52,283 nt of DNA from an uncultured Enterovibrio sp. (GCA_947041315.1 CAMRDW010000003.1:1-52283), one strand, 5' to 3'; positions 27,119 through 37,445 are shown, counted from the first letter of the stretch. Numbers and translations are program-made. Notes: generated from the letters alone by a model not told the origin.

Positions 27119-27908
27119 AGTTAAAAATCTTTATAAAGATTACCATTATCGTACGGGGATGTTTAGCTCCCGTGTTATTCATGCCGTCAAGCCGATTTCA
27201 TTTTCACTCGGCGTTGGGCAAACATTGGCCTTAATTGGTGAAAATGGTTCGGGTAAATCGACGCTTGCAAAAATGATTGCAGGAGTCATTCTCCCCAGTG
27301 GCGGTGAAATTTTTGTCAATGATGAAATCATGCAACCCAAAGATTACACCAGCCGTTGCAAATTAATTCGAATGATTTTTCAAGATCCGAATACCTCACT
27401 CAACCCCTGTATTCAAATCGGTCAAATCTTAGAAAACCCTTTAAAACAAAATACCAATATGACACCCCAAGAAAGGGAAAAGCGTATTTTAGGTACGCTT
27501 CGTCAAGTCGGCCTTCTTCCTGAACACGCTTATTTTTATCCTCAAATGCTCGCAGCAGGCCAAAAACAGCGTGTCGCCCTTGCACGAGCTCTGATTTTAC
27601 AACCGAGTATCATTGTTGCGGATGAAGCCCTTAATGGCTTAGACATGTCTATGGGCTCTCAAATCATTAATTTACTGTTAGATTTGCAAGAACAAATGGG
27701 CCTTTCCTATGTGTATGTCTCTCAACATATGGGGATAATAAAACACATCGCAGACAAAGTGATGGTCATGCGTGAAGGAGAAGTGGTTGAATTTGGAAAC
27801 ACAGACGAGGTGTTTAAATCCCCTAAAAACCCGCTGACAGAAAGGTTGATCGAAAGCCATTTCAATGCCCCCAGCCTCGACAGGCGCTCCCGCTCTCATT
27901 TACCTTAA
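27102..27908 (+). CDS. sapF: Sap ABC transporter ATPase SapF
   Basis: SapF is the second ATP-binding subunit. The 268 residues carry Walker [10 protein letters not shown] near residue 46, a signature [16 protein letters not shown] that is the SapF variant of the ABC signature, Walker B IIVADEAL and a histidine switch in YVSQHMG. ATG 27102 lies inside the end of sapD. A bidirectional terminator follows. Confidence 0.96.
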   Translation: MTELLEVKNLYKDYHYRTGMFSSRVIHAVKPISFSLGVGQTLALIGENGSGKSTLAKMIAGVILPSGGEIFVNDEIMQPKDYTSRCKLIRMIFQDPNTSLNPCIQIGQILENPLKQNTNMTPQEREKRILGTLRQVGLLPEHAYFYPQMLAAGQKQRVALARALILQPSIIVADEALNGLDMSMGSQIINLLLDLQEQMGLSYVYVSQHMGIIKHIADKVMVMREGEVVEFGNTDEVFKSPKNPLTERLIESHFNAPSLDRRSRSHLP

Positions 27909-27928
27909 AAGACGCCCCCTATGAAAGC

Positions 27929-27958
27929 AAAAAACGGCCCTTTAGGCCGTTTTTTTTA
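27929..27958. terminator. Bidirectional terminator between sapF and pyrF
   Basis: ACGGCC pairs with GGCCGT around a CTTTA loop, with an A run before and a T run after. It lies between the convergent sapF and pyrF ends. Confidence 0.9.
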
Positions 27959-27972
27959 AACAATAAAAAACA

Positions 27973-28668
27973 TTATTTCAAACTCTCATTGATCTGTGCA
28001 AGCACCTCAGCCGGATGTTTGGCTTGTGTCAGAGGGCGACCTATCACTAAAAAATCAGAGCCGGCTCGAAGAGCCTCAATCGGAGTCATTATACGGCGTT
28101 GATCATCAAGGGGCGCACCCGAAAGACGGATCCCTGGCGTGACAAGCTTAAAATCAGTACCAAAAGCTGTTTTTAAAGGCTCTGATTCATGCGCTGAGCA
28201 AACAAGCCCGTTTAACCCGCATTGATGTGCCAAAGAGCCTAAACGCATGACGTGATCTTGTAAGTCTGTCAAAATCCCAGTCCCGACTAAATCTTTTTTT
28301 TCCATGCTGGTCAAGACCGTCACTCCAATCAAAAGCGGTTTGTCTTTTCCATAAGGCTCAAGGGCTTCACGGGCAGCAAGCATCATTCGCTCTCCCCCAC
28401 AGGCATGCACATTCACCATCCAAACGCCAAGCTCTGCAGCGGCCATGACGGCCCTTGCACAGGTGTTCGGAATATCATGAAATTTAAGATCAAGAAAAAC
28501 AGTGTGGCCTCGATTTTGTAATTGACGAACAAACTCAGGCCCATAAAGGGTAAACATTTCTTTACCCACTTTTAAATGGCAAGAGCCCGGTTCAATTTTA
28601 TCAACAAATTCCAACGCTTTTTCAATACAGGGGTAATCCAATGCAACAATAACACGAGGATCTTGCAT
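27973..28668 (-). CDS. pyrF: Orotidine 5'-phosphate decarboxylase PyrF
   Basis: PyrF catalyses the last step of UMP synthesis. The 231-residue TIM-barrel protein has the family signature [16 protein letters not shown] near residue 60 with the catalytic Asp-Lys-Asp network, the start VIVALDYP with the substrate-binding aspartate, and the phosphate-binding [11 protein letters not shown] near the C-terminus. It lies six bases after the lapB stop, the lapA-lapB-pyrF order known from gammaproteobacteria. Confidence 0.97.
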   Translation of the reverse strand: MQDPRVIVALDYPCIEKALEFVDKIEPGSCHLKVGKEMFTLYGPEFVRQLQNRGHTVFLDLKFHDIPNTCARAVMAAAELGVWMVNVHACGGERMMLAAREALEPYGKDKPLLIGVTVLTSMEKKDLVGTGILTDLQDHVMRLGSLAHQCGLNGLVCSAHESEPLKTAFGTDFKLVTPGIRLSGAPLDDQRRIMTPIEALRAGSDFLVIGRPLTQAKHPAEVLAQINESLK

Positions 28669-28674
28669 TTTAAT

Positions 28675-29844
28675 TTATTCTCCGTCTAAACCTCTTATGG
28701 GCTTAATTGAACCCCAACCTTTACAGGATGGGCAATGCCAGTATAAAGAATGCGTCGAAAAACCACATTTTCGACAACGATAATGGGGTTTCACTTTTAA
28801 TTGTTCTGCAACCAATGTTTTAAGTGTATTTAAACTGGTTTTGGCTCGACCTTCTTCCGCTTGTGCTACATGAAATTCCATCAATTTATGAAAGCCTTTC
28901 ATCGTTGGATTTTTGGTTAACTGCCGAGTTAGAAAATTTTGCGCAACAGCTGAGCTTTGTTGGAGTGCGATGATCTCTGACATCATCAATTCAGCAGAGA
29001 CCCCGGTCTGTTTCTCGATGCATTTTGTTAAAAAAGGCAAAATAGCCCTTTCTTTATTTAATTTTTGATAGCAATCATTTAATAGAGGTAAGGACTCCGA
29101 AACAAAGTCAAGATCTTGATCTAAGACATGCTCAAGAAATTTAATGGCACTTTTATATTCTTGACGGTCCATTTCAACCGCAGCCAGCATCAATGAAGCC
29201 CGTACTGAATTTTTATCCGAAGTTAAGGCTTTTTTTAATAATTGCCGCGCTTTATTCTCCTGCTTTTCTGACGTCGCTTGCGTGGCCAACTCACAAAAAA
29301 AATGCGAAATGTCAGTCTTTAATTTTATTTTTCCAGTTCGAACCAAACGCTGTGCAATATCGATGGCTTTTTCCCATTCTCTTGTTTGCTGATATATCGA
29401 CAGCAACTGTGAGAGAGCCGATTCTTTAAAATCAGGTTCATCCACCAATTGATGAAATATTTTTTCAGCACGATCAAAAAAACCTGCCGCCATATAATCT
29501 TTAGCAAGTTGTTGAAGTGCAAGATTTCTTTGATCAATCGTAAGATTTGAACGTGCCATCAAATTTTGATGGATCCGAATCGCACGATCCACTTCACCTC
29601 GAGAGCGAAATAAATTCCCAAGAGCCAGGTGCGTATCGATTGTTTCATTATCAACTTGAAGCAGCTCTATAAACAAATCAACTGCTTTATCTGATTGATC
29701 AGACAACAAAAGATTAAGACCTGCAACGTATTGCCTTGAAAGATAATGAGACTGATCTTGTCTTCGGTGACTCGCATTTCTATTGCCCATGTACCATCCA
29801 TAACCGGCGGCAATCGGGAGCAAGAGAAACAACAGCTCAAGCAT
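28675..29844 (-). CDS. lapB: Lipopolysaccharide assembly protein LapB (YciM)
   Basis: LapB links LPS synthesis to the FtsH protease: with FtsH it controls the level of LpxC. The 389-residue protein has an N-terminal membrane anchor (LELLFLLLPIAAGYGWYMG), a series of TPR repeats through about residue 350, and a C-terminal rubredoxin-like metal site with two pairs, CRKC and CPSC. All match the family. It starts six bases after the lapA stop. Confidence 0.95.
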   Translation of the reverse strand: MLELLFLLLPIAAGYGWYMGNRNASHRRQDQSHYLSRQYVAGLNLLLSDQSDKAVDLFIELLQVDNETIDTHLALGNLFRSRGEVDRAIRIHQNLMARSNLTIDQRNLALQQLAKDYMAAGFFDRAEKIFHQLVDEPDFKESALSQLLSIYQQTREWEKAIDIAQRLVRTGKIKLKTDISHFFCELATQATSEKQENKARQLLKKALTSDKNSVRASLMLAAVEMDRQEYKSAIKFLEHVLDQDLDFVSESLPLLNDCYQKLNKERAILPFLTKCIEKQTGVSAELMMSEIIALQQSSAVAQNFLTRQLTKNPTMKGFHKLMEFHVAQAEEGRAKTSLNTLKTLVAEQLKVKPHYRCRKCGFSTHSLYWHCPSCKGWGSIKPIRGLDGE

Positions 29845-29850
29845 GAATGA

Positions 29851-30135
29851 CTATTCCTTTACTGGATCTGTACGCAATTTATCTAATTCTTGTCGTTGTC
29901 TGGTGACTTGTTTTTTTAACATCGAAATCGACATTTTTGCTTTAAGATACAAGAGTCCGCAAATCAGCCAACCAAAAATAAAGCCCGTACCAAAAAAAAC
30001 ACCCAACAACCACGACAAACGGAATTCGCTTTGTGCAAGCAAATAATTAAAATTCACGGTTTCTTGATTTTGACTACCTAAAGCCAAAGCGACAACAAAA
30101 CAAAAAATGAGAAAAATAAAACCAATGATCTTCAT
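29851..30135 (-). CDS. lapA: Lipopolysaccharide assembly protein LapA (YciS)
   Basis: LapA is a small inner-membrane protein (DUF1049 family) that acts with LapB in LPS assembly. The 94-residue protein has two membrane segments (IIGFIFLIFCFVVALALG and LLGVFFGTGFIFGWLICGLLYL), the pair QNQETVNFNYLL between them, and a C-terminal coiled coil. ATG 30135 has GAGG about eight bases upstream, so it is preferred over the TTG at 30141. Confidence 0.93.
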   Translation of the reverse strand: MKIIGFIFLIFCFVVALALGSQNQETVNFNYLLAQSEFRLSWLLGVFFGTGFIFGWLICGLLYLKAKMSISMLKKQVTRQRQELDKLRTDPVKE

Positions 30136-30262
30136 ATTCAAATCCTCTATTTATTCATTATTTTTATTCTTCATTTTGCATGAGATATTTACAATGTATT
30201 CATTCTGCGATAAGTAAACATGATTATGCAATACTTCCGCGTCTCAAACCATTAGATGATCC

Positions 30263-30299
30263 CAAAAAAAACGGCATACCCTGGAGCATGCCGTTTTTA
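30263..30299 (-). terminator. Terminator after ihfB
   Basis: ACGGCAT pairs with ATGCCGT around a ten-base loop. On the minus strand it is followed by eight U. It lies just after the ihfB stop and separates it from lapA. Confidence 0.85.
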
Positions 30300-30313
30300 T
30301 GTTCAAAATAAAG

Positions 30314-30598
30314 TCAATTTGGTAAATCGACTCTGTCCCGAAGCTCTTTTCCAGGTTTAAAGTGGGGAACGTATTTACCGTCTAGCTCCACTCTATCACC
30401 TGTTTTTGGATTACGTCCTGTACGAGGAGCGCGATAATGTAATGAGAAACTACCGAAACCTCGGATCTCAATTCGATCTCTTTCCTCAAGAGTTGTAGCC
30501 ATGTGTTCAAGGATTTCTTTCACTGCGTCTTCTACCTGTTTGGCAGACAAATGCGTTTGTTGACTAAAAAGTCTCTCAATCAACTCAGATTTCGTCAT
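30314..30598 (-). CDS. ihfB: Integration host factor beta subunit IhfB
   Basis: IhfB with IhfA forms the DNA-bending protein IHF. The 94 residues are exactly the usual length. The start [29 protein letters not shown] and the DNA-binding arm region [20 protein letters not shown], which contains the minor-groove-intercalating proline, are typical. ATG 30598 is chosen over ATG 30604 because GAGG lies five to six bases before it and the length fits. It follows rpsA by 75 bases, as in other gammaproteobacteria. Confidence 0.97.
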   Translation of the reverse strand: MTKSELIERLFSQQTHLSAKQVEDAVKEILEHMATTLEERDRIEIRGFGSFSLHYRAPRTGRNPKTGDRVELDGKYVPHFKPGKELRDRVDLPN

Positions 30599-30673
30599 GT
30601 ACACCTCGCTTTTAGTTTGTTTCTCAACAGTATAATTGCAGAAGAAAAAATGATCCTCTTCAGTTTACCTTTT

Positions 30674-32347
30674 TTATTCGCTTTTCGCGGCAGCTTTGAA
30701 AGCATCAGCCATTGCACTTGCAAAAGCAACATCTTCAACTTTGTTGACCGTTGCTATCGCATCTTTCTCGTCTGCTTCGTCTTTCGCACGTACAGAAAGA
30801 TTGATCACGCGATTTTTACGGTCAACACCCGTAAATTTCGCTTCAACTTCATCGCCAACAGAAAGAACAAGTGTTGCATCTTCAACACGATCACGTGAAG
30901 CTTCTGAAGCACGAAGATAACCTTCAACGCCTTCGATAAGTTGAATCGTTGCGCCTTTGGCGTCAACGGCAATCACTTTACCTTTAACAATCACACCTTT
31001 TGTATTTTCAGCAAGGTAGTTGTTAAATGGGTCTTCTTCCATTTGCTTGATGCCAAGAGAAATACGCTCACGATCTGCATCAACTTGAAGAACAACAGCA
31101 GAAATTTCATCTCCTTTCTTGTAGCTACGAACGGCTTCTTCGCCCGGAACGTTCCAAGAAATATCAGAAAGATGAACCAAACCATCAATGCCGCCTTCAA
31201 GACCGATGAAGACACCAAAATCAGTGATTGATTTGATTTTACCTGTAACGCAATCGCCTTTATTTTGGATATCAGCAAAAGATTCCCAAGGATTCAATTT
31301 ACATTGCTTCAGACCCAAACTGATACGACGACGCTCTTCATCGATATCAAGAACCATGACTTCAACTTCGTCACCCACATTGACCACTTTAGAAGGGTGA
31401 ATGTTTTTGTTCGTCCAATCCATTTCTGAAACGTGAACCAAACCTTCAACACCTTCTTCGATTTCAACAAAGCAACCGTAGTCAGTTAAGTTTGTTACAC
31501 GGCCCGTCAATTTATGGCCTTCAGGGTAACGCTTCGCGATAGCAATCCATGGATCTTCGCCCAATTGCTTCAGACCCAAAGAAACACGAACGCGCGAGCG
31601 ATCGAATTTAAGAACTTTAACAAGGATATCATCGCCAACATTGACGATTTCAGAAGGATGCTTAACGCGTTTCCAAGCCATATCCGTGATGTGAAGTAGA
31701 CCGTCTACACCGCCTAAGTCAACAAATGCGCCGTAATCAGTCAGGTTCTTAACGATACCTTTCACTTCCATGCCTTCTTGTAAAGAAGCAAGAAGTTCAT
31801 CACGTTCAACACTGCTTTCAGACTCGATAACAGCACGACGAGAAACAACAACATTGTTGCGTCTCTGGTCTAACTTAATAACTTTGAACTCCAGCTCTTT
31901 GCCTTCCAGGTGAGTTGTGTCACGCACGGGACGAACATCAACCAAAGAACCCGGTAAGAACGCACGGATGCCATTTACTTCAACCGTAAAGCCACCTTTC
32001 ACTTTACCGCTGATGATACCGATGACGCTTTCAGCTTCTTCGTAGGCTTTTTCGAGTTGGATCCAAGCTTCATGGCGCTTCGCTTTTTCACGCGATAATT
32101 GTGTTTCACCGAAACCATCTTCAATGGCGTCAAGTGCAACATCAACTTCAGCACCCACTTCAACTTCAAGTTCACCTGCTGCGTTTTTGAATTGTTCAAC
32201 AGGAATTGAAGACTCAGATTTCAAGCCTGCGTCAACCATAACGTAACCGTTGGCAATTCCAACAACAACGCCTTTAACAATGGCACCTGGGCGAGTTTCT
32301 ACTTCTTTAAGAGACTCAGCAAAAAGTGAAGCAAAACATTCAGTCAT
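30674..32347 (-). CDS. rpsA: 30S ribosomal protein S1
   Basis: S1 binds mRNA leaders to start translation. The 557 residues contain six S1 repeats; the third to fifth are marked by [51 protein letters not shown] and [30 protein letters not shown] blocks. ATG 32347 is preceded only by GAAG, which is usual for rpsA. S1 normally represses its own mRNA. Order cmk-rpsA-ihfB is the standard one. Confidence 0.98.
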   Translation of the reverse strand: MTECFASLFAESLKEVETRPGAIVKGVVVGIANGYVMVDAGLKSESSIPVEQFKNAAGELEVEVGAEVDVALDAIEDGFGETQLSREKAKRHEAWIQLEKAYEEAESVIGIISGKVKGGFTVEVNGIRAFLPGSLVDVRPVRDTTHLEGKELEFKVIKLDQRRNNVVVSRRAVIESESSVERDELLASLQEGMEVKGIVKNLTDYGAFVDLGGVDGLLHITDMAWKRVKHPSEIVNVGDDILVKVLKFDRSRVRVSLGLKQLGEDPWIAIAKRYPEGHKLTGRVTNLTDYGCFVEIEEGVEGLVHVSEMDWTNKNIHPSKVVNVGDEVEVMVLDIDEERRRISLGLKQCKLNPWESFADIQNKGDCVTGKIKSITDFGVFIGLEGGIDGLVHLSDISWNVPGEEAVRSYKKGDEISAVVLQVDADRERISLGIKQMEEDPFNNYLAENTKGVIVKGKVIAVDAKGATIQLIEGVEGYLRASEASRDRVEDATLVLSVGDEVEAKFTGVDRKNRVINLSVRAKDEADEKDAIATVNKVEDVAFASAMADAFKAAAKSE

Positions 32348-32405
32348 TATTTAATCTTCAAATTAAACGTCCACGGGTATCCTACCGCATGGGGTTGATA
32401 AAAAT

Positions 32406-32430
32406 GTCAGTTATCATCCTTGCAACTGAC
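32406..32430 (-). promoter_or_regulatory. Hairpin in the cmk-rpsA spacer
   Basis: GTCAGTT pairs with AACTGAC around an eleven-base loop; on the minus strand it is followed by ATTTTTAT. It may act as a partial terminator after cmk or as part of the S1-regulated rpsA leader. Confidence 0.4.
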
Positions 32431-32450
32431 GCTGAACCGTCGCTTCTAAT

Positions 32451-33134
32451 TTAAGCAACGACCCGTTTACTTTCTATGTAGTCAAATGCCAATTCAAGAA
32501 CTTGCTCAATGTGCAAAGACGTTGAATCGAGCACTAACGCATCTTCAGCAGGACGAAGCGGAGCAATCAAACGATTACGATCTTGTTCATCACGCTTTTG
32601 AATTTCATCTAAAAGGCGCTCAAAGTTAACATCTAGCCCTTGCAGTTGCAACTGATTCATACGGCGTTTGGCTCGCTCATGCGCGCTGGCGTCGAGGAAT
32701 ATTTTCACTTCAGCGTTGACAAAAACCACCGTCCCCATATCTCGGCCATCGGCCACCAAGCCCGGTTTTTTTGCAAACGCACGTTGGCGATGTAACAAAG
32801 CGTCACGAACGCAAGGAAAGGCGGCAATTTTTGATGCGGCCATGCCTGTTTCTTCTTTACGAAGTTCCGTAGAAACGTCCTTCCCTTCAAGGATCACTTT
32901 CACTAAATTCCCTTCGGTCTTAAATTCAACATCAAGATCCATCGCCAAAGGAAGCAAGGCCTCTTGAGAATCAAGCATGACACCATGGTGCATCGCGGCT
33001 AAAGCAAGAACGCGATAAATTGCACCCGAATCGAGAAGATGCCAACCGAGCCTTTTCGCTAAAAGCATGCAAAGCGTTCCTTTACCCGCACCACTTGGAC
33101 CATCGACAGTAATGATGGTCACTTGATCTGACAT
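32451..33134 (-). CDS. cmk: Cytidylate kinase Cmk
   Basis: Cmk phosphorylates CMP and dCMP to diphosphates. From ATG 33134 the protein has 227 residues, as usual. Walker A is GPSGAGKGT near residue 12; [14 protein letters not shown] carries the CMP-binding arginine and aspartate, and a C-terminal lid holds RRMNQLQ and [20 protein letters not shown] lies seven bases before this ATG, deciding it over the upstream frame start at 33185. Confidence 0.97.
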   Translation of the reverse strand: MSDQVTIITVDGPSGAGKGTLCMLLAKRLGWHLLDSGAIYRVLALAAMHHGVMLDSQEALLPLAMDLDVEFKTEGNLVKVILEGKDVSTELRKEETGMAASKIAAFPCVRDALLHRQRAFAKKPGLVADGRDMGTVVFVNAEVKIFLDASAHERAKRRMNQLQLQGLDVNFERLLDEIQKRDEQDRNRLIAPLRPAEDALVLDSTSLHIEQVLELAFDYIESKRVVA

Positions 33135-33293
33135 TTTATTTCTCCAAATCAAACTAACGAAACCACAGAGACAATAAGGCTTCACGCAAAGGGTTGGCGC
33201 TCATTATAAAGAAGTATTAATAAAAAACATAGTTTACAAAATAGAATGATCTGCATCCATTTTTAAAATAGCCCTTGCCCTTTTCAATAAATG

Positions 33294-34604
33294 TCAAGAA
33301 AGAGATCTTATTGATATTCCATTAAAGACATTAAAATAATCAGGAAATGTTTTACTGGTGCATTGCGGATCCAAAATAGTCACAGCGGTTTCACTGAGCG
33401 CCACCAAAGAAAAACACATCGCCATACGATGATCGTCGTAGGTTTTAATCTGCGCATGTTCCCATTTTTGAGGAGGGGTAATGAGTAAATCATCTTCGCC
33501 TTCAAGCACAGTCGCCCCAACTTTACGCAGCTCTGTTGCCATAGCAGTTAAACGGTCTGTTTCTTTCACTCGCCAATTGTAAACATTTCTAATTCGCGTC
33601 GGCCCTTGTGCAAAAAGAGCTGCAACGGCGATGGTCATGGCCGCATCAGGAATATGATTAAAATCCATATCTACCCCAATGAATGTGCCAGGCCTTGCAA
33701 TGATAAAATCCTCTCCCCACTCTATTTCGGCGCCCATAAGTGCCAATGCATCCGCGAATTGAATGTCGCCTTGAACACTGTTTCGCCCTATCCCTGTGAC
33801 TTTAATTTCTCCTCCTTTAATCGCCCCTGCGGCTAAAAAATAAGAAGCAGAAGACGCGTCCCCTTCAACCAAAAATGACGCATTCGCCTTGTAAGTTTGA
33901 TTTCCTTTCACTTTAAAAGAGCGGTAATGGTCATGAGAGACCTCCACACCGAATTTCGACATCATGTGCAAAGTCATATCAATGTAAGGTTTTGAGACTA
34001 AATCGCCTTTTATGAGAATCTCCGTATCCCCATCAAATAACGGGGCCACCATCAAAAATGCCGTCAAAAATTGGCTTGAGATACCCCCGTCAATTTCAAC
34101 CGAGCCGCCCTTAAGGAAAGCACTTTCAATACAAAGAGGAGGAAAGTGCTCTTTTTCAAGGTAGGTGATCTTGGCCCCGACCTCTCGTAACGCATCAACC
34201 AAATGCCCTATCGGGCGCTCTTTCATTCGCGCTTCCCCTGTTAAAATATATTTGCCTTTTCCAAGGCATTTACTAAGGCACAACACGGCGGTCAGGGGTC
34301 GCATGACCGTACCTGCGTTCCCTAAAAAAAGAGAAAGGGTTTCTTCGGTTTTAGCATTAAAAGCGCCTCCCATTCCTTTTATTTCACATACCGTATTATT
34401 TTTATCAAGTCGGTATTCCACACCCAGTTTTTTTAACGCTGCAAGCATGTGTTGCACATCATCACTGTCTAAAAGGTTAGTTAGGCGGGTGGTCCCTTTT
34501 GCAAGAGCGGCCAGCAATAAAGCGCGGTTTGAGAGACTTTTTGAACCAGGAAGGTGCACCTCTCCAGACACTTTTGAAATCGGCTCTAAAGTCAATTGAC
34601 GCAT
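33294..34604 (-). CDS. aroA: EPSP synthase AroA
   Basis: AroA joins shikimate-3-phosphate and phosphoenolpyruvate in the chorismate pathway. The 436-residue protein has the PEP-binding start [20 protein letters not shown], the class I motif [15 protein letters not shown] near residue 93, where E. coli has NAGTAMRPL, and [19 protein letters not shown] near the C-terminus. GGAG lies nine bases before ATG 34604. In many relatives aroA follows serC; here they are 6.5 kb apart and aroA is next to cmk. Confidence 0.97.
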   Translation of the reverse strand: MRQLTLEPISKVSGEVHLPGSKSLSNRALLLAALAKGTTRLTNLLDSDDVQHMLAALKKLGVEYRLDKNNTVCEIKGMGGAFNAKTEETLSLFLGNAGTVMRPLTAVLCLSKCLGKGKYILTGEARMKERPIGHLVDALREVGAKITYLEKEHFPPLCIESAFLKGGSVEIDGGISSQFLTAFLMVAPLFDGDTEILIKGDLVSKPYIDMTLHMMSKFGVEVSHDHYRSFKVKGNQTYKANASFLVEGDASSASYFLAAGAIKGGEIKVTGIGRNSVQGDIQFADALALMGAEIEWGEDFIIARPGTFIGVDMDFNHIPDAAMTIAVAALFAQGPTRIRNVYNWRVKETDRLTAMATELRKVGATVLEGEDDLLITPPQKWEHAQIKTYDDHRMAMCFSLVALSETAVTILDPQCTSKTFPDYFNVFNGISIRSLS

Positions 34605-34684
34605 AAAATCAGGCTCCTTTTTTATTTTTTTCTCTGGTAGTATCTAAAACTGGCATAAAAAAACCAGCAAATAAAATGAAATTA

Positions 34685-34710
34685 CAGTTCTTATAAACAG
34701 TTCTTATAAA
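34685..34710. repeat. Perfect 13-bp tandem duplication
   Basis: CAGTTCTTATAAA occurs twice without spacer in the aroA upstream region. It may mark a replication slip. Confidence 0.85.
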
Positions 34711-34744
34711 TAAAATGGCGAACGAAATCGTCATCATAGGTTTA

Positions 34745-34870
34745 TATATCCCCTTCGCCTTTGAAGCGATTTGGGCTGTTGGTCGCTCTTTCAAAACACA
34801 AACAGATGGTTAATCGATGCTCAGAGGCTTTTCGTTTTTTGCGCCGACCTGCAAGGTCAAACATCTTGTG
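34745..34870 (-). repeat. ERIC-like element, degenerate, first of a tandem pair
   Basis: It begins TATATCCCCTTCGCCTTTGA and keeps the ATCGATGCTCAGAGGCTT core, ending near CAAGGTCAAACATCTTG without the final GGGTATA. Another copy in the same orientation follows at once. Confidence 0.6.
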
Positions 34871-34871
34871 C

Positions 34872-34988
34872 ATGGCTGTCGCCTTTAAACCTGCGTGGGT
34901 GTTGGCTAGGCTCAATCAAGGTGTTTATTGATACTCTGGAGCCTCACTCACTTGCCGCCTACACGCAACGTCAAGCGCCTTGGGTATA
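34872..34988 (-). repeat. ERIC-like element, second of a tandem pair
   Basis: It begins in GGCTGTCGCCTTTAAACC, lacking a clear TATACCC start, and ends GCGCCTTGGGTATA. Its core CTGGAGCCTCACTCACTTGC is well kept. Confidence 0.8.
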
Positions 34989-35101
34989 TAACGCTTTTCC
35001 ACGTCTAAATGTCTAAATGAAAACCTTCACGATTACCTCAATGTCTCCTTGAATTTATTATACTTTTTCAATGACATGTCAAAAAATCAAGCTTAAAATA
35101 A

Positions 35102-35851
35102 ATGAAAAAAACAAACACATTCAAACAAAAAAGGCCTCTTAATATGGAAGGATATGAAACAATTCTTTTACAATTGAAAGAGCGGGCTGATCCCACAATC
35201 GCAAAAAAAACAGAACGCTTTTTTAAAACAGATCCAGGGCAATACGCTCACGGTGATCTTTTTCTTGGGCTGACAGCCCCTGTATTAAGGACAAAAGCAA
35301 AAGCACTTCAAGATCTTCCTCTATCTGAAATAAAACATTTACTTTACAACGAATACCATGAAATCAGGCTCCTTTCCTTGTTTATTTTGGTCTTGAAATT
35401 TTCAAAATCAACACAAACAGAAAAAGAAAAAATTTATCTTTTTTATCTTGAAAATATCAAGCAAATAAATAACTGGGATCTCGTTGATAGCTCAGCTTAC
35501 TTTATTATTGGCCCTTGGCTACAAGACAAACCGAGAACAACTTTATTTTCTTTAGCCGATTCAAAATTACTCTGGTCACGCCGGATCGCGATTATTTCCA
35601 CCTTTCATTTTATAAAAAATAACGATTTCTCAGACACATTGACCTTATCTGCTCTTTTTTTAAATGATCCCGAAGATCTCATTCATAAAGCCGTAGGCTG
35701 GATGCTTCGTGAAATTGGAAAAAGAGATCAAACAGAGCTGAAATACTTCTTATCTACACATTACAAAAACATGCCCCGTACCATGCTGAGGTATTCCATT
35801 GAAAAATTCCCAGAAGACATTAGAAAAGCCTACTTAAAAGGAAATATTTAA
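35102..35851 (+). CDS. AlkD-like DNA alkylation repair glycosylase
   Basis: The protein resembles the AlkD family of HEAT-like repeat DNA glycosylases that remove N3- and N7-alkylated purines. The family marks QINNWDLVDSSAYFIIGPWL, SKLLWSRRIAIISTFHFI, HKAVGWMLREIGKRDQTEL and MPRTMLRYSIEKFPEDIRKAYL are present, with the catalytic-site aspartate in NNWDLVD. From ATG 35102 it has 249 residues; ATG 35144 (MEGYETILLQLK) is closer to the family start and gives 235. Neither has a strong ribosome-binding site. It is four bases before the exported protein gene. More A-rich than neighbours, so possibly acquired. Confidence 0.85.
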   Translation: MKKTNTFKQKRPLNMEGYETILLQLKERADPTIAKKTERFFKTDPGQYAHGDLFLGLTAPVLRTKAKALQDLPLSEIKHLLYNEYHEIRLLSLFILVLKFSKSTQTEKEKIYLFYLENIKQINNWDLVDSSAYFIIGPWLQDKPRTTLFSLADSKLLWSRRIAIISTFHFIKNNDFSDTLTLSALFLNDPEDLIHKAVGWMLREIGKRDQTELKYFLSTHYKNMPRTMLRYSIEKFPEDIRKAYLKGNI

Positions 35852-35855
35852 TATT

Positions 35856-36329
35856 ATGAAAAGCAACCTATTAAAAAAAAATATACTCTTACGTAAACTT
35901 TTTTCATTTTTTATGTTATTTCCTTTGTTTTTTACCTTTCAAACATACTCCTCTGTCTCTCATTCATTACCCAAACCCATCCCAGAAGAAATAATGATAC
36001 AGGGAGAAAATTTCTATCTTTCCGTTTTCGTGAATGAAAAAGGCGAGTTTGAAAAGAAACAAGAAACAAAATCAGTCACGCGGTCTCTTTCTGGCACCTT
36101 AGAAAAAATAGCGACCTCTTCTTCTTTGAATCCAGAATATATTCTTCATTTTCAATATTCAGAACGAAACAATGCAAAAAAATCAACGCAAAATATTAAG
36201 ACCACACTTCGTTTAAAAAAGAATGAAAAAGTATTATTTAATACAATAACGAACAGTGAATTTTATCTCATTCAAGGAGTTAAAAAAGAACAGATTAAGA
36301 AAAACAGATTGCATGTCCAAATAAATTAA
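35856..36329 (+). CDS. Small exported protein of unknown function
   Basis: The 157-residue product starts with positive residues and a hydrophobic stretch (LFSFFMLFPLFFTFQTY, about residues 15-31), a likely Sec signal peptide with cleavage near the SSVSHS region. The mature part is polar, with KPIPEEIMIQGENFYLSVFV and beta-strand-like stretches such as NPEYILHFQYSERN and EFYLIQGVKKEQIKK. No cysteines occur in the mature part. I do not recognise the family. It begins four bases after the AlkD-like gene and was probably transcribed with it. AT-rich codon use resembles that gene and differs from the housekeeping genes. Confidence 0.7.
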   Translation: MKSNLLKKNILLRKLFSFFMLFPLFFTFQTYSSVSHSLPKPIPEEIMIQGENFYLSVFVNEKGEFEKKQETKSVTRSLSGTLEKIATSSSLNPEYILHFQYSERNNAKKSTQNIKTTLRLKKNEKVLFNTITNSEFYLIQGVKKEQIKKNRLHVQIN

Positions 36330-36435
36330 AGCAAAGTTTATATTTTCTTTTAATGAAACACGGGCCTCATCACCTTTTTTAAAAAAAGAGGGTCTCAAGG
36401 TCCGTTTTTTTGTTTTCATTTATTTTAATTAATTG

Positions 36436-36561
36436 ATACCCAAGACACTTGAAGCTCCGCGCCTGTGGCAAACGATGGAAGACCCTGAGCATAGAAAGGC
36501 TCTGTGATGGGGCCGAAGGCGCTTAGCCAAGACCCTGGTACTTTCAAAGGCCACGGGTTTA
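36436..36561 (+). repeat. ERIC-like element overlapping the ubiG stop codon
   Basis: It runs from ATACCCAAGACACTTGAAG to GCCACGGGTTTA, 126 bases. The last bases, TTA at 36559-36561, are the complement of the ubiG stop TAA, so the element end forms the end of the gene. The core GACCCTGAGCATAGA is well kept. Confidence 0.88.
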
Positions 36562-37281
36562 TTCTTCCTTTTTTGCATGAACAAGGTAATTCACATTTAC
36601 ATGCTTTGATGAAAGGCTAAATCGTCTTGTCAAAGGATGATAATGAAGCCCCGTCATATGCATTTCTGTTAAATGTGTTTCATCTAACATTTTTAAAAGC
36701 TCTGAAGGACGAATAAATTTTCCATGATCATGGGTTCCTTTCGGGACCATTTTCAGTACATACTCCGCTCCAACAATGGCAAACAACCAAGAGGTTAAAT
36801 TACGGTTTAATGTCGAAAAAAACACCTCACCGCCAGGTTTAACCAAGGCGGCACAGGAAGCCACAATCGACGCAGGATCCGGTACATGTTCAAGCATTTC
36901 CATGCACGTGACGACATCGTAAAATCCAGCATGCGTTTTTGCATGCTCTTCTGCTGTCGTTTGAAGGTAAGAGAGGGTCGCGCCCGTCTCAATCGCATGC
37001 AATCTGGCGACATTCAATGGCGCCTCTCCCATGTCAATGCCTGTCACCTCTCCCCCTTCTTTCGCCATGCTTTCAGCTAAGATCCCACCACCGCACCCGA
37101 CATCAAGCACTTTTTTCCCAAAAAGACCATTGGATCGCTCCATCAAATAATTCAAGCGCAATGGATTGATGAGATGAAGCGGTTTGAACTCCCCTTCTAA
37201 ATCCCACCAGCGGGAAGCCAATGCTTCAAATTTTTGAATTTCGATGGGATCAACATTGTACAATGGAATTGTTTCTTTCAT
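36559..37281 (-). CDS. ubiG: Ubiquinone biosynthesis O-methyltransferase UbiG
   Basis: UbiG carries out the two O-methylations of ubiquinone synthesis using SAM. The 240-residue protein has motif [14 protein letters not shown] near residue 60, a membrane-associated [29 protein letters not shown] start and the [11 protein letters not shown] segment. ATG 37281 is preferred over ATG 37296 because AGAGG lies five to six bases before it. Its stop codon lies in the ERIC element at 36436-36561, and another ERIC ends upstream at 37319, so the gene is bracketed by ERICs. Confidence 0.97.
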   Translation of the reverse strand: MKETIPLYNVDPIEIQKFEALASRWWDLEGEFKPLHLINPLRLNYLMERSNGLFGKKVLDVGCGGGILAESMAKEGGEVTGIDMGEAPLNVARLHAIETGATLSYLQTTAEEHAKTHAGFYDVVTCMEMLEHVPDPASIVASCAALVKPGGEVFFSTLNRNLTSWLFAIVGAEYVLKMVPKGTHDHGKFIRPSELLKMLDETHLTEMHMTGLHYHPLTRRFSLSSKHVNVNYLVHAKKEE

Positions 37282-37318
37282 TTTTTCCTCTTTCATTTCT
37301 TTATAAATAAGAAGGGGA

Positions 37319-37445
37319 TATACCCGTCACTTTTGAAACTGCGTGGGTCTTGACGACTCTCGTTTGCTCCCATCACAGAGTCCATCGATGCTCAGGGGCG
37401 TCACTCGCTTGCCATCGACACGCAAGGTCAATTACTTTGGGTATA
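37319..37445 (-). repeat. ERIC-like element between ubiG and gyrA
   Basis: It runs 127 bases from TATACCCGTCACTTTTGAAA to CTTTGGGTATA, in reverse orientation, with the typical CACAGAGTCCATCGATGCTC core. It lies 38 bases upstream of the ubiG ATG and about 240 before gyrA, so it must lie within or beside their promoters. Confidence 0.92.

Noticed and set aside
30674..32347. Several plus-strand frames inside rpsA, and similar antisense frames in gyrA, nrdA and uvrB
   Set aside because: Shadows of strongly conserved genes on the opposite strand.
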